From NCBI GenBank assembly GCA_017421905.1, contig JAFOHH010000059.1:1-7278 (forward strand): a DNA stretch of 7,278 nucleotides, in the 5' to 3' direction. The stretch is from Clostridia bacterium. Its GTDB lineage: Bacteria; Bacillota; Clostridia; Christensenellales; Borkfalkiaceae. Shown here piece after piece: positions 1 to 6,233 of this stretch. The translations under genes and the position numbers were made by a program. The notes under the pieces are model-generated. The model was not told the DNA's origin and ran no database searches. It saw only the letters and a program-made list of their open reading frames with translations. The first letter of the stretch is position 1; each line of letters opens with the position of its first letter.

Positions 1-18
1 CCGCGCGTAAAATGCGGT

Positions 19-783
19 ATGAACGTTTTGTTTTTCGTCTTATTTTGTCTTTCCCTTGTCCTTTTACTTTTTTCCGCTCCGCAAAGCGTGCTCCCCACCA
101 TTTTAGCCTCGGCGGAAAAGGCCCTTGCGCTATGCATTTCCATCGCCGCGCTTTACTGCGTTTGGATGGGCGTGATGCATTTACTTTCCGCCGCCGGCGT
201 GCACCGAAAATTAGCCCGTTTGTTCCACCCACTCCTGCGCTTTTTGCTGGGCGAAACGGAGGAGGAAACGGAAAATTTTATCACGCTAAATCTTTCTTCC
301 AACCTCTTGGGGCTGGGCAGCGCCGCAACTCCTGCAGGATTAGAGGCGGTAAAACGAATGGAGCAAACCCTGCAATCCTCCGCAACCGCCGCAAAGGAAA
401 ACGTCGCAACCGCCGTGCAAACCGCCGCAAGACCTACGCCTCCAACCAGCGGCAAAAGAGAACACGCCGCCCCAACCGCCTCCGTAAAAAAACCCTTCGC
501 CGTAAAAAAACCCTTCGCCGCACGGCTATGGTACGAGCATCAAACCACCGCGCTGTTTCTCCTTAACACCTGCATGCTGCAGCTACTCCCCACGGGGATT
601 ATTTCCCTGCGCGCCTCGCTTGGCAGTAAAACCCCAAGCGACGTGCTCCTCCCCTCCTTGCTTTGCGGCGCGTTTTCTCTTGTAGTGGCAATTTTGGTAA
701 TTCGTTTGCATAAGAAGTGGACGCTACGGCGTATTTGCAACGCAACTGCCGCTTTTTATGGCAAAAAAGGAGGGAAAAGATGA
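19..783 (+). CDS. spmA: Spore maturation protein A (SpmA), with extended internal linker
   Basis: Membrane protein of the SpmA family (nucleoside-recognition/Gate domain), which with SpmB is needed for dehydration of the spore core. It is recognised by the N-terminal hydrophobic segments (about residues 3-20 and 36-60), the motif NLLGLGSAATPAGLEAVKRM (95-114) and a C-terminal block with LLPTGIISLRA (189-199) and SKTPSDVLLPSLL (203-215), matching the order in Bacillus SpmA. At 254 residues it is longer than the usual ~195. The excess is a linker at about 117-173, rich in Ala, Lys, Thr and Pro, with a duplicated VKKPFA. The ATG at 19 gives the usual SpmA N-terminus; no good ribosome binding site is visible before it, so the gene may be coupled to an upstream gene outside the window (in Bacillus, dacB, in a SigE-controlled operon). 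The stop codon overlaps the spmB start. The family call is firm; the linker's function is unknown. Confidence 0.93.
   Translation: MNVLFFVLFCLSLVLLLFSAPQSVLPTILASAEKALALCISIAALYCVWMGVMHLLSAAGVHRKLARLFHPLLRFLLGETEEETENFITLNLSSNLLGLGSAATPAGLEAVKRMEQTLQSSATAAKENVATAVQTAARPTPPTSGKREHAAPTASVKKPFAVKKPFAARLWYEHQTTALFLLNTCMLQLLPTGIISLRASLGSKTPSDVLLPSLLCGAFSLVVAILVIRLHKKWTLRRICNATAAFYGKKGGKR
482..517 (+). repeat. Perfect 18-bp tandem duplication inside spmA
   Basis: The 18-bp unit ccgtaaaaaaacccttcg occurs twice head to tail (482-499 and 500-517) and then begins a third time. It is in frame and encodes VKKPFA-VKKPFA near the end of the SpmA linker. Each unit carries a run of seven A, so replication slippage is a plausible origin. 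Confidence 0.95.
768..773 (+). promoter_or_regulatory. Ribosome binding site of spmB
   Basis: AGGAGG lies 6 nt before the ATG at 780, inside the last codons of spmA. This fixes the spmB start at 780 rather than at the in-frame ATG at 717, which lies well within spmA. Together with the ATGA overlap it implies coupled translation of the two proteins. Confidence 0.9.
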
Positions 784-1295
784 AGCTTTCCGTCTATTTT
801 GTTCCGCTGCTCCTTTTGTTTGCCTTTTGCGCCGCCGCCCTAAAAAAAGTGCCCGTATACCGCACCTTTACCGAAGGGGCAAGCAAGGCCATACCCCTTG
901 CCGTGCGCCTATTCCCCTACCTTGCCGCCGTTTTTGCGATGACCGCGCTAATGGATGCAAGCGGCCTTTCCTCCCTGCTTGAAAAGCTGCTTGCGCCCCT
1001 CCTTAAAGCGCTCGGAATCCCTGCGGAGCTTGCCGGACTGATGATCGTTAAGCCGTTTTCGGGCAGCGGAAGCCTGGGCGTGGTTGCCGATTTGTGCGAA
1101 AAACACGGCGCAGACAGTCTAATTGCCCGTTGCGCCTCCGTGGTGTACGGCAGTAGCGAAACCACTTTTTACGTTTCCGCCGTGTATTTTGGCGGTAGCG
1201 GAAAGAAAAATTTAGCCTTTCCCATTGCGACCAGCCTTGCAATCGGCATCCTTTCCGCAGGGGTGGGGTGTGCTTTCGTGCGGTTGCTTTCGTAG
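780..1295 (+). CDS. spmB: Spore maturation protein B (SpmB)
   Basis: Partner of SpmA in spore core dehydration; an integral membrane protein of the Gate/nucleoside-recognition family. The 171 residues are close to the usual ~178 and show the family pattern: an N-terminal hydrophobic helix, KKVPVYRTFTEGASKAI (22-38), KPFSGSGSLG (91-100), then GADSLIARCAS (110-120) and GSSETTFYVSAVYFG (124-138), which corresponds to the GSTDTTFYVLTVYFG block of Bacillus SpmB. The start at 780 is set by the strong AGGAGG and the 4-nt ATGA overlap with spmA. It is the last gene of the spm unit in this window: galK begins 125 bp downstream with its own promoter. No unusual features are seen. The function is inferred from the family. 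Confidence 0.95.
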   Translation: MKLSVYFVPLLLLFAFCAAALKKVPVYRTFTEGASKAIPLAVRLFPYLAAVFAMTALMDASGLSSLLEKLLAPLLKALGIPAELAGLMIVKPFSGSGSLGVVADLCEKHGADSLIARCASVVYGSSETTFYVSAVYFGGSGKKNLAFPIATSLAIGILSAGVGCAFVRLLS

Positions 1296-1314
1296 AAAAA
1301 GAAAGGTTCTTTTT
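1296..1314 (+). terminator. Possible weak A/T-rich terminator after spmB
   Basis: Directly after the TAG stop of spmB, AAAAAGAA (1296-1303) can pair with TTCTTTTT (1307-1314) across a 3-nt loop, and the 3' arm is itself a T-run. The stem has almost no G-C pairs, so its efficiency is doubtful, but no better candidate lies between spmB and the galK promoter. Confidence 0.35.
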
Positions 1315-1368
1315 TGCAAACGAAGAGAGGGTATTTTCTTCTTTTTCTCGGCAAATTCTCCAAAGTTC

Positions 1369-1397
1369 TTTACACGGTAAAAAAAGTATGCTATACT
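1369..1397 (+). promoter_or_regulatory. SigA-type promoter of galK
   Basis: The -35 box TTTACA (1369-1374) and -10 box TATACT (1392-1397) are separated by 17 bp. Transcription should begin near 1404, leaving a leader of only about 17 nt that carries the ribosome binding site AAGGAG (1406-1411), 9 nt before the ATG at 1421. The very short leader leaves no room for a riboswitch or attenuator, so any sugar control would have to be through a DNA-binding protein. Confidence 0.85.
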
Positions 1398-1420
1398 TTT
1401 AGGGCAAGGAGAAAACGACT

Positions 1421-2641
1421 ATGGATTATACTTTACTTTACGGAGAAAATTACGACGAACCCGCAAGAAAAGCACGCTACGACGCTTTGCTTGCCAAATT
1501 TAAAAGAGTGGAAAATACCGATGCAGACTGCATGTTTTCCTCCCCCGGAAGAACGGAAATTTTGGGCAATCATACCGACCATCAACACGGAAAGGTAATC
1601 GTTTCCGCCATTTCGTGCGATATTTTGGCCGCAGTAAAAAAGACGGATAACGGCATTGTTAAAATTTGTTCGGAAGGCTACCGCGATATTTTGGTGAGCT
1701 TGGATGACCTTGCCGTACGCCCCAAGGAATACGGCACTTCTATCGCTTTAACGCGCGGCGTTCTTGCAAAAATTAAGGAAACGCATCCCAGCGTCGGCGG
1801 CTTTACCGCCCACATTACCTCTAACGTATTTAAGGGCGCGGGTGTTTCCTCCTCGGCAGCGTTTGAGCTGTTGATTACCGAAATCGTAAACGATTTTTAT
1901 CTTGGCGGCGCGCTTTCCCCCGAAGAAAAGGCGGAAATTTCGCAGTATGCCGAAAACGTATATTTTAATAAGCCCTGCGGCATTTTGGACCAAATGGGAA
2001 TTTCGCTAGGCGGCCTTTCCAACCTCGATTTTCGCATCCCCGCAAGGCCCGTGATCCGCCGCTTATCCAAGCCGGAAGGCTATTCCTTTATCATCACCAA
2101 CACGGGCGGTAGCCACGCCGCACTTACCGAGCATTACGCCGATATCAAGGCGGAAATGGCGCAAATTGCCGCTTATTTTGGCAAGAAAGTACTGCGCGAC
2201 GTAAGCGAAGAAGAATTTTACGCCGCTATGCCCGCTCTTTATAAAAGCTTTTCGGGCAGAGCCATTCTCCGCGCAAAGCATATTTTCGATGAAAACGCCG
2301 TGGTAGAACGCGCCGCCAGCGCATTAGAAGCAGGCGACGTAAAAACCTTTCTTTCCTGCATTAACGCAAGTGGAGAAAGCAGCTTAACGCAACTGCAAAA
2401 CAACGCCGTTCCTGGCGAAACGGAACAGCGCATCCCCCTTGCCTTGCTCCTTTCCCGCAAAATTTTAGGAGAAAAAGGCGCGTGCCGCGTACACGGAGGC
2501 GGCTTTGCAGGAACGATTCTTGCCGTGGTGGAAAACGATTTTGCCGCAACCTATATGCAAAAAATGGGCGAGCTGTTCGGCGAAGAAAACGTATTCCTTG
2601 CCCAAGTGCGCCCGCTTGGTACGACGCGCGTTACCGAATAA
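1421..2641 (+). CDS. galK: Galactokinase-family sugar kinase (GHMP kinase)
   Basis: Cytoplasmic ATP-dependent sugar 1-kinase; in the Leloir pathway galactokinase makes galactose 1-phosphate. All three GHMP motifs are present. The N-terminal sugar signature runs GRTEILGNHTDHQHGK (43-58). The ATP-binding loop is GAGVSSSAA (139-147). The C-terminal loop is GGGFAG (359-364). CGILDQ (186-191) supplies the likely catalytic base Asp190, with Arg44 as its partner, and Tyr239 sits where galactokinases have their sugar-contacting tyrosine. The length of 406 is slightly above the usual ~390. In the first signature the canonical GEHTDY is GNHTDH, a variant I recall from clostridial proteins annotated as galactokinase, so another sugar substrate is possible. 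It has its own promoter and a hairpin terminator and is probably mainly monocistronic; galT and galE are not in the window. The kinase family is secure, the substrate less so. Confidence 0.88.
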   Translation: MDYTLLYGENYDEPARKARYDALLAKFKRVENTDADCMFSSPGRTEILGNHTDHQHGKVIVSAISCDILAAVKKTDNGIVKICSEGYRDILVSLDDLAVRPKEYGTSIALTRGVLAKIKETHPSVGGFTAHITSNVFKGAGVSSSAAFELLITEIVNDFYLGGALSPEEKAEISQYAENVYFNKPCGILDQMGISLGGLSNLDFRIPARPVIRRLSKPEGYSFIITNTGGSHAALTEHYADIKAEMAQIAAYFGKKVLRDVSEEEFYAAMPALYKSFSGRAILRAKHIFDENAVVERAASALEAGDVKTFLSCINASGESSLTQLQNNAVPGETEQRIPLALLLSRKILGEKGACRVHGGGFAGTILAVVENDFAATYMQKMGELFGEENVFLAQVRPLGTTRVTE

Positions 2642-2653
2642 ATTATTTACGCT

Positions 2654-2678
2654 ACGCCCCGAACGGGGCGTTTGCTTT
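2654..2678 (+). terminator. Intrinsic terminator between galK and comF
   Basis: ACGCCC (2654-2659, continuing with C2660) pairs with GGGGCGT (2665-2671) around a GAAC loop to give a 7-bp GC-rich stem, followed by TTTGCTTTAT. The hairpin lies 12 nt after the galK stop and ends just before the comF start. The T-run is interrupted by GC, so partial readthrough into comF is likely. Confidence 0.72.
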
Positions 2679-2687
2679 ATCCACACT

Positions 2688-3455
2688 ATGAAATTACGTA
2701 CCTTTGTGCAAGAAACCTTCCGCCACGACTATACCTGTCCTCTTTGCGGAAGGGAAAAATTTGACGAAACGCCCTTTTGCAAGCGGTGCGAAACGCTTTT
2801 TGCCGAGCCGCGGCTTTTCGTTTGCCCAAAATGCGGAAGAAGGTCGGTTTCCGAGGGGCTTTGCAGCGATTGCAAGCATCTGCCGCCCGCCTTTACGCAT
2901 TGCCGCTCCTTTGCCGATTACGAGCCGCCCCTAAGCTACGCCGTTATTAAAATGAAGTTTCACAATCAGCCCTTTTTAGCCGCGCCGCTTGCGCAAAAGC
3001 TGGTTGACGTTTGGCAAAAGGAAGGACTTGCGGCAGACGGCGTTTGCTTTATTCCCTTACACGAAAAGCGGTTAAAAAAGCGGGGATACAACCAGTCCGA
3101 ACTGCTTGCGCGGCACTTTTCCGAGGCTACGGGCGTGCCCATTGTTTGCGCCCTGACCAAGAAAAAGGAAAGCAAGGAACAGCGAACCTTGTCGCGTGAG
3201 GCGCGCAAGAAAAATTTGAGTAATTGCTTTTCGGCAGATAAAAAAGCCGTTTGCGGCAAAACGCTACTTTTAATTGACGACGTTATTACCACGGGCGCAA
3301 CGCTGGACGAAGCCGCCGCCACCTTAAAAAAGGCAGGCGCGGTAAACGTTTATTGCCTTGCCGTTTGCGCCACGCCCGACCCAGCCTTAAAAAACCTGCA
3401 AAAGCCGAAAAAATCCTTTCTTTCCCGTCTGTTTAAAAGAAAGGGAACAAAATAA
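2688..3455 (+). CDS. comF: ComF family protein (zinc-ribbon plus phosphoribosyltransferase-like)
   Basis: Homologue of competence protein ComFC, a cytoplasmic protein linked to handling of imported single-stranded DNA during natural transformation. The N-terminus has four cysteine pairs (C17/C20, C31/C34, C46/C49, C59/C62), as expected for zinc ribbons. The C-terminal part is type I phosphoribosyltransferase-like: KRLKKRGYNQSELLA (127-141), QRTLSREARKKNL (165-177) and the PRPP loop LIDDVITTGAT (195-205). The 255 residues are slightly above the typical length, ending in a basic tail. The ATG at 2688 is chosen because the family begins shortly before the first CxxC; the frame stays open upstream only by running inside galK. 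No Shine-Dalgarno sequence precedes it and a terminator sits immediately upstream, so expression is probably low or depends on readthrough. Family assignment is firm; whether the organism is transformable cannot be judged. Confidence 0.92.
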   Translation: MKLRTFVQETFRHDYTCPLCGREKFDETPFCKRCETLFAEPRLFVCPKCGRRSVSEGLCSDCKHLPPAFTHCRSFADYEPPLSYAVIKMKFHNQPFLAAPLAQKLVDVWQKEGLAADGVCFIPLHEKRLKKRGYNQSELLARHFSEATGVPIVCALTKKKESKEQRTLSREARKKNLSNCFSADKKAVCGKTLLLIDDVITTGATLDEAAATLKKAGAVNVYCLAVCATPDPALKNLQKPKKSFLSRLFKRKGTK

Positions 3456-3466
3456 GCCTCCCTTTC
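3439..3466 (+). other. Hairpin spanning the comF stop codon
   Basis: GAAAGGGA (3439-3446) can pair with TCCCTTTC (3459-3466) across a 12-nt loop containing the TAA stop (3453-3455). No T-run follows, so it is not a typical terminator. It may affect mRNA 3'-end stability, or be chance. Confidence 0.35.
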
Positions 3467-3530
3467 CTGGTCGGCTGATCAGAAGAAAAAAATCAAAACG
3501 AAACCCCTCGTTAAAAGAAAACCAAAACAA

Positions 3531-3560
3531 AAAACCTCCCCACATGGGGAGGTTTTCTTT
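3531..3560. terminator. Bidirectional intrinsic terminator between comF and the MFS gene
   Basis: AAAACCTCCCC (3531-3541) pairs perfectly with GGGGAGGTTTT (3546-3556) across the loop ACAT. On the + strand it is followed by CTTTTATT, and read on the - strand the sequence after the stem is also T-rich. It can therefore terminate comF transcripts from the left and transporter transcripts from the right. It is the strongest terminator of the convergent gap. Confidence 0.93.
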
Positions 3561-3611
3561 TATTAAACACGTTTAAAGTTATTAAACACGTTTAAAGTTA
3601 TTAACACGTTT
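3560..3611. repeat. Three tandem 19-bp units with imperfect palindromes
   Basis: The unit TTATTAAACACGTTTAAAG occurs at 3560-3578 and 3579-3597 without a mismatch. A third, shortened copy TTATTAACACGTTT (3598-3611) has lost one A and runs into GGGGG before the transporter stop codon. Each full unit holds the imperfect palindrome TTAAAC-AC-GTTTAA. The array lies between the terminator and the 3' end of the transporter gene. Possible roles are a protein-binding array or a 3'-UTR structure; slippage duplication is equally possible. Confidence 0.9.
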
Positions 3612-3616
3612 GGGGG

Positions 3617-5176
3617 TTATACGTCCATATCTGCAAGCGATTCCAAAGCGGAAACCTGCTTGGGGGGCTTGCTGTCGCCGTGGCGGACAAACGCCATCGT
3701 TACGAGGGCAAGCGCCACAAAAACCGCCGCATAAGGGAATAGCGTCCACATGCCAAAACCGTCCATCAGTAAACCTGAAAGGAAGGGCGTTGCCGCCTGC
3801 GCCGCCATACTTGCGGTGTAATAATAGCCCGTAAATTTACCTACCGTGCTACCCTTGGCAAGCTCTACCACCATAGGATAGGAGTTTACGTTGATGGTTG
3901 CCCAGCCTACGCCCGCCAGCACGAAGAGCCCGTTCATTACCATAACGTGCGTTCCCTTTTGCATAAACGCCGCCGCCGCAAAGGCAACTGCCAGCATAAC
4001 AACGCCTGCAATAACCGTCTTTTTTCTGCCGATGCGAGAGGCAATGAGCCCCACGGGGAGATAGGAAACGATTGCCGCCGCCGTTGCAATTAACAGCGTT
4101 GTGCTGTAATCGACGGAAAGCACCTGCTCGGCATATACCGAATACTTACTGGTAACCGCGTTATAGCCCGCATACCAAAATACGACGGAAAGTAAAATGA
4201 GAATGAGGGAAACGAATTCGCCCTTGCTTAATTTGCGGCTGCCTTCGTTTGCGTCTTCCTTGCTTTCTTCGATACCGTATTGCAGTTTTTCCGCCTCGCA
4301 TTCCTCCGCCCACTTCTTTTCCTTTACGGTGAACAGGAACGCCGCAAGGCACGCCAGCATAATGATAATGCAAATGCCAAACACGCCCATGTAACTCATC
4401 ATAGAATTTTTCGCCTGCCCCGTGCCGAGAATAATGCCGAGCACAAGAACGAGCGCACCGCCTGCCGCGCCCATTAAATTGATAACGGCGTTTGCCTTAC
4501 TGCGAAGGGGCGGCAAGGTTACGTCCGGCATTAAAGCCACCGCAGGGGAGCGGAAGGTGGACATAGAAACGAGTAGCAATAATAGCATCGTAACGAAAAA
4601 CACCAGCGTTGCGGGGCTTTGCAGCGTGTTTTGCCAAGCCACGTGTTGGCGCGCAGGGATAACGTATTTTACGTAATCGTCGGTAAAGGTTGCGCCCGTT
4701 TCGTCGGTAAAGGCTTGTATCGATTTAAAATCTTGCTCGCTAATAACCGTGTAGAGGGGGTGCTTTTTGCCGCCCTGCTCTACAATGCGCTCCGTTTTGC
4801 ATTCTTCCCACAGCTCGTCCATCAGCTCTGCCGAAATTTCACTTTGGGGCGTAAGGTATTCCACCGAAGAAAGCTTCATATTATCGGCAACGGAAAGACC
4901 GAAGAAGAACACGCACGAAAGCACCGTTCCTACGATAATGTAGGGCGTGCGCTTGCCAAAGCGCGTTTTGGTTTTATCGGAAAGCGAACCAAAAATGGGC
5001 AAAAGGAAGAGCGCAAACAAATTATCAAGCGCCATAATAAGTCCCGACCACGTTTGGTTCATACCGAACTTATTTACGAGAATTTTGGGAATGAGCGTAT
5101 CGTAAGCTTGCCAAAATAAGCAAATGAGAAAAAAGGCAAAGCCTACAAAGAGCGTTTTTTTATAGTTGAGTTTCAT
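3617..5176 (-). CDS. MFS transporter, sugar-cation symporter / SLC45-like
   Basis: Cytoplasmic-membrane secondary transporter of the major facilitator superfamily. The motif-A loop GSLSDKTKTRFGKRTPYI (63-80) after TM2, and the loop after TM4, STFRSPAVALMPDVTLPPLR (206-225), are typical of the sucrose/GPH-type branch. A second motif-A-like loop, ASRIGRKKTVI (379-389), lies in the C-terminal half. About twelve hydrophobic segments are visible. The 519 residues exceed the usual ~400-450 because of an acidic, hydrophilic stretch at about 99-185 between TM3 and TM4, predicted to face outside, and a charged central loop at about 284-318. The start at 5176 has AAAGGA a few nt upstream. It follows mscS by 78 bp with no clear terminator, so co-transcription is likely. 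The substrate is unknown; a sugar or glycoside is the best guess. The C-terminus LADMDV resembles that of the DUF6508 protein in this window. Confidence 0.88.
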   Translation of the reverse strand: MKLNYKKTLFVGFAFFLICLFWQAYDTLIPKILVNKFGMNQTWSGLIMALDNLFALFLLPIFGSLSDKTKTRFGKRTPYIIVGTVLSCVFFFGLSVADNMKLSSVEYLTPQSEISAELMDELWEECKTERIVEQGGKKHPLYTVISEQDFKSIQAFTDETGATFTDDYVKYVIPARQHVAWQNTLQSPATLVFFVTMLLLLLVSMSTFRSPAVALMPDVTLPPLRSKANAVINLMGAAGGALVLVLGIILGTGQAKNSMMSYMGVFGICIIIMLACLAAFLFTVKEKKWAEECEAEKLQYGIEESKEDANEGSRKLSKGEFVSLILILLSVVFWYAGYNAVTSKYSVYAEQVLSVDYSTTLLIATAAAIVSYLPVGLIASRIGRKKTVIAGVVMLAVAFAAAAFMQKGTHVMVMNGLFVLAGVGWATINVNSYPMVVELAKGSTVGKFTGYYYTASMAAQAATPFLSGLLMDGFGMWTLFPYAAVFVALALVTMAFVRHGDSKPPKQVSALESLADMDV

Positions 5177-5187
5177 AATTTTCCTTT

Positions 5188-5208
5188 GGTAGCCTAGTTT
5201 CGGCTACC
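5188..5208 (-). promoter_or_regulatory. Hairpin adjoining the transporter ribosome binding site
   Basis: GGTAGCC (5188-5194) pairs with GGCTACC (5202-5208) across a 7-nt loop. In the mRNA it stands immediately 5' of the AAAGGA ribosome binding site (5181-5187) of the transporter gene. No T-run follows in that direction, so it is not a terminator. It could mark an RNA processing or stability site that sets transporter expression relative to mscS, or control translation. Confidence 0.5.
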
Positions 5209-5254
5209 CTACCTTATCTTTTTGTTTTTATTGCGCGGTAAAACCGTTTCAAAA

Positions 5255-6088
5255 TTAATTTTTGGGAGCGGGAAGATGCACGTCCATTTGCGGGAAGGGA
5301 ATTTCAATACCGTTTGCATCAAACGCGGCTTTTACCCCTTCGTACATGGCAAAATTTACTGCCCAGTAATGTTCGCTCTTTACCCAAACGCGGACGGTGA
5401 TATCGATGCTGCTTGCCCCGTGCGCGCTCATATTTACAAAGGGAGCGGGGTCCGGCAACACGCGCGCGTCGCGATTGCAAAGGTCAAGCAAAATTTCCTT
5501 GGCTTTGGCGTAGTCTGCATCGTAAGCGATGGAAAAGAGGAAATCTACCCTTCTCGTATCCTTTTTAGAATAGTTTACGATTACGCCGTTTGCAAGCTGA
5601 CCGTTGGGCACGGTAACCGTGCGGTTATCGGGCGTTACGAGGTGGGTATAGAACATTTTAATAGCCTCTACCGTGCCGCTAACCCCTGCCGACTCGATAA
5701 AATCGCCGTCGCGGAATAAGCCCATCGTAAGGATAATTACGCCGCCTGCCAGGTTGGAAAACGCGCCTTGTAAAGCAAGGCCTATGGTAAGTCCTGCCGC
5801 CGCAATTGCCGCGGAAACGCTTGCCGTGTTAATGCCAACGATTGCCAAAAATACGAGAATTGCCACGATGCGCAGTACCACGAGTAATACGTCGTACGTA
5901 ACCTGCACCACCGTGCGTTCTACGTTTTTCTTGGTCATTTTTTTGCGAACGCGTTTTGCTACGCCCTTTGCTATTTTCAAGCAAATGAAAAAGGCGATAA
6001 TTCCGACCACCAACCGAATACCGTCCGAAAGAATCCAGGCGTAAACGGTATCCCAAAGGTCTGCTAAAAAAGCTTTTAGGTTTTCCAT
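5255..6088 (-). CDS. mscS: Small-conductance mechanosensitive channel (MscS family)
   Basis: Osmotic safety valve of the cytoplasmic membrane: a homoheptameric channel that opens under membrane tension and releases solutes after a hypo-osmotic shock. The 277 residues agree with the short MscS type (E. coli 286). The order is TM1 about 23-45, TM2 about 66-86 and the pore helix TM3 about 92-125 with the Ala/Gly pattern AAIAAAGLTIGLALQGAF (93-110) then GLFRDGDFIE (123-132). The beta domain has TVTVPNGQLANGVIVNYS (157-174). The C-terminal domain ends in GIEIPFPQMDVHLP (260-273), a very characteristic family ending. The start at 6088 is supported by AAAGGAG eight nt upstream and a consensus promoter behind it. 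It is probably the first gene of an mscS-transporter unit. All expected parts are intact. Confidence 0.96.
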   Translation of the reverse strand: MENLKAFLADLWDTVYAWILSDGIRLVVGIIAFFICLKIAKGVAKRVRKKMTKKNVERTVVQVTYDVLLVVLRIVAILVFLAIVGINTASVSAAIAAAGLTIGLALQGAFSNLAGGVIILTMGLFRDGDFIESAGVSGTVEAIKMFYTHLVTPDNRTVTVPNGQLANGVIVNYSKKDTRRVDFLFSIAYDADYAKAKEILLDLCNRDARVLPDPAPFVNMSAHGASSIDITVRVWVKSEHYWAVNFAMYEGVKAAFDANGIEIPFPQMDVHLPAPKN

Positions 6089-6130
6089 TTTCCTTTCTCC
6101 TTTACTCCCGCTAATAGGAGCACCGTTTGC

Positions 6131-6159
6131 ATTATACCATAAAACACCGCCACTTGCAA
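6131..6159 (-). promoter_or_regulatory. Extended -10 SigA promoter of mscS
   Basis: On the minus strand, TTGCAA (6159-6154) and a perfect TATAAT (6136-6131) are 17 bp apart, with TGG directly before the -10, giving an extended -10 element. Transcription should begin near 6124, for a leader of about 35 nt with the ribosome binding site AAAGGAG at 6103-6097. The -35 lies in the palindrome CTTGCAAG (6153-6160), flanked by CCGC and GCGG, which could be a protein-binding site. Confidence 0.9.
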
Positions 6160-6233
6160 GCGGTATAAAATAAATTTTATTCGATAATTATTCCTGCAAT
6201 TTTTTCTATAATCCTTTCCCTTATTTCGGCACG

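Noticed and set aside
1..18. End of an upstream gene (TAA at 8-10)
   Set aside because: Only three codons are visible; a dacB-like neighbour would fit the Bacillus gene order but cannot be supported from this sequence.
153..455. Minus-strand frame of 100 codons within spmA
   Set aside because: Antisense shadow with no ribosome binding site and no family resemblance.
12..566. Second + strand frame through spmA, rich in Arg and Lys
   Set aside because: Strongly basic low-complexity translation out of frame with a clear SpmA protein.
2505..2687. Upstream extension of comF by 61 codons
   Set aside because: It overlaps galK and passes through the terminator hairpin; the ComF family begins a short distance before the first zinc cysteines, matching the start at 2688.
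3560..3611. CRISPR-like repeats
   Set aside because: The units are directly adjacent with no spacers and there are no cas genes.
4619..5119. Open reading frame of 166 codons on the + strand
   Set aside because: It lies wholly antisense to the MFS transporter, has no ribosome binding site and shows no protein-like pattern; the minus-strand frame has clear MFS motifs.
5222..5719. Open reading frame of 165 codons on the + strand
   Set aside because: It is mostly antisense to mscS, whose family motifs are unmistakable, and it starts in the intergenic gap without a ribosome binding site.
6207..6212. TATAAT on the + strand as a promoter for the micro-ORF
   Set aside because: No -35 box at 16-18 bp, and the transcript would run straight into the terminator at 6235-6265 before reaching the ORF.
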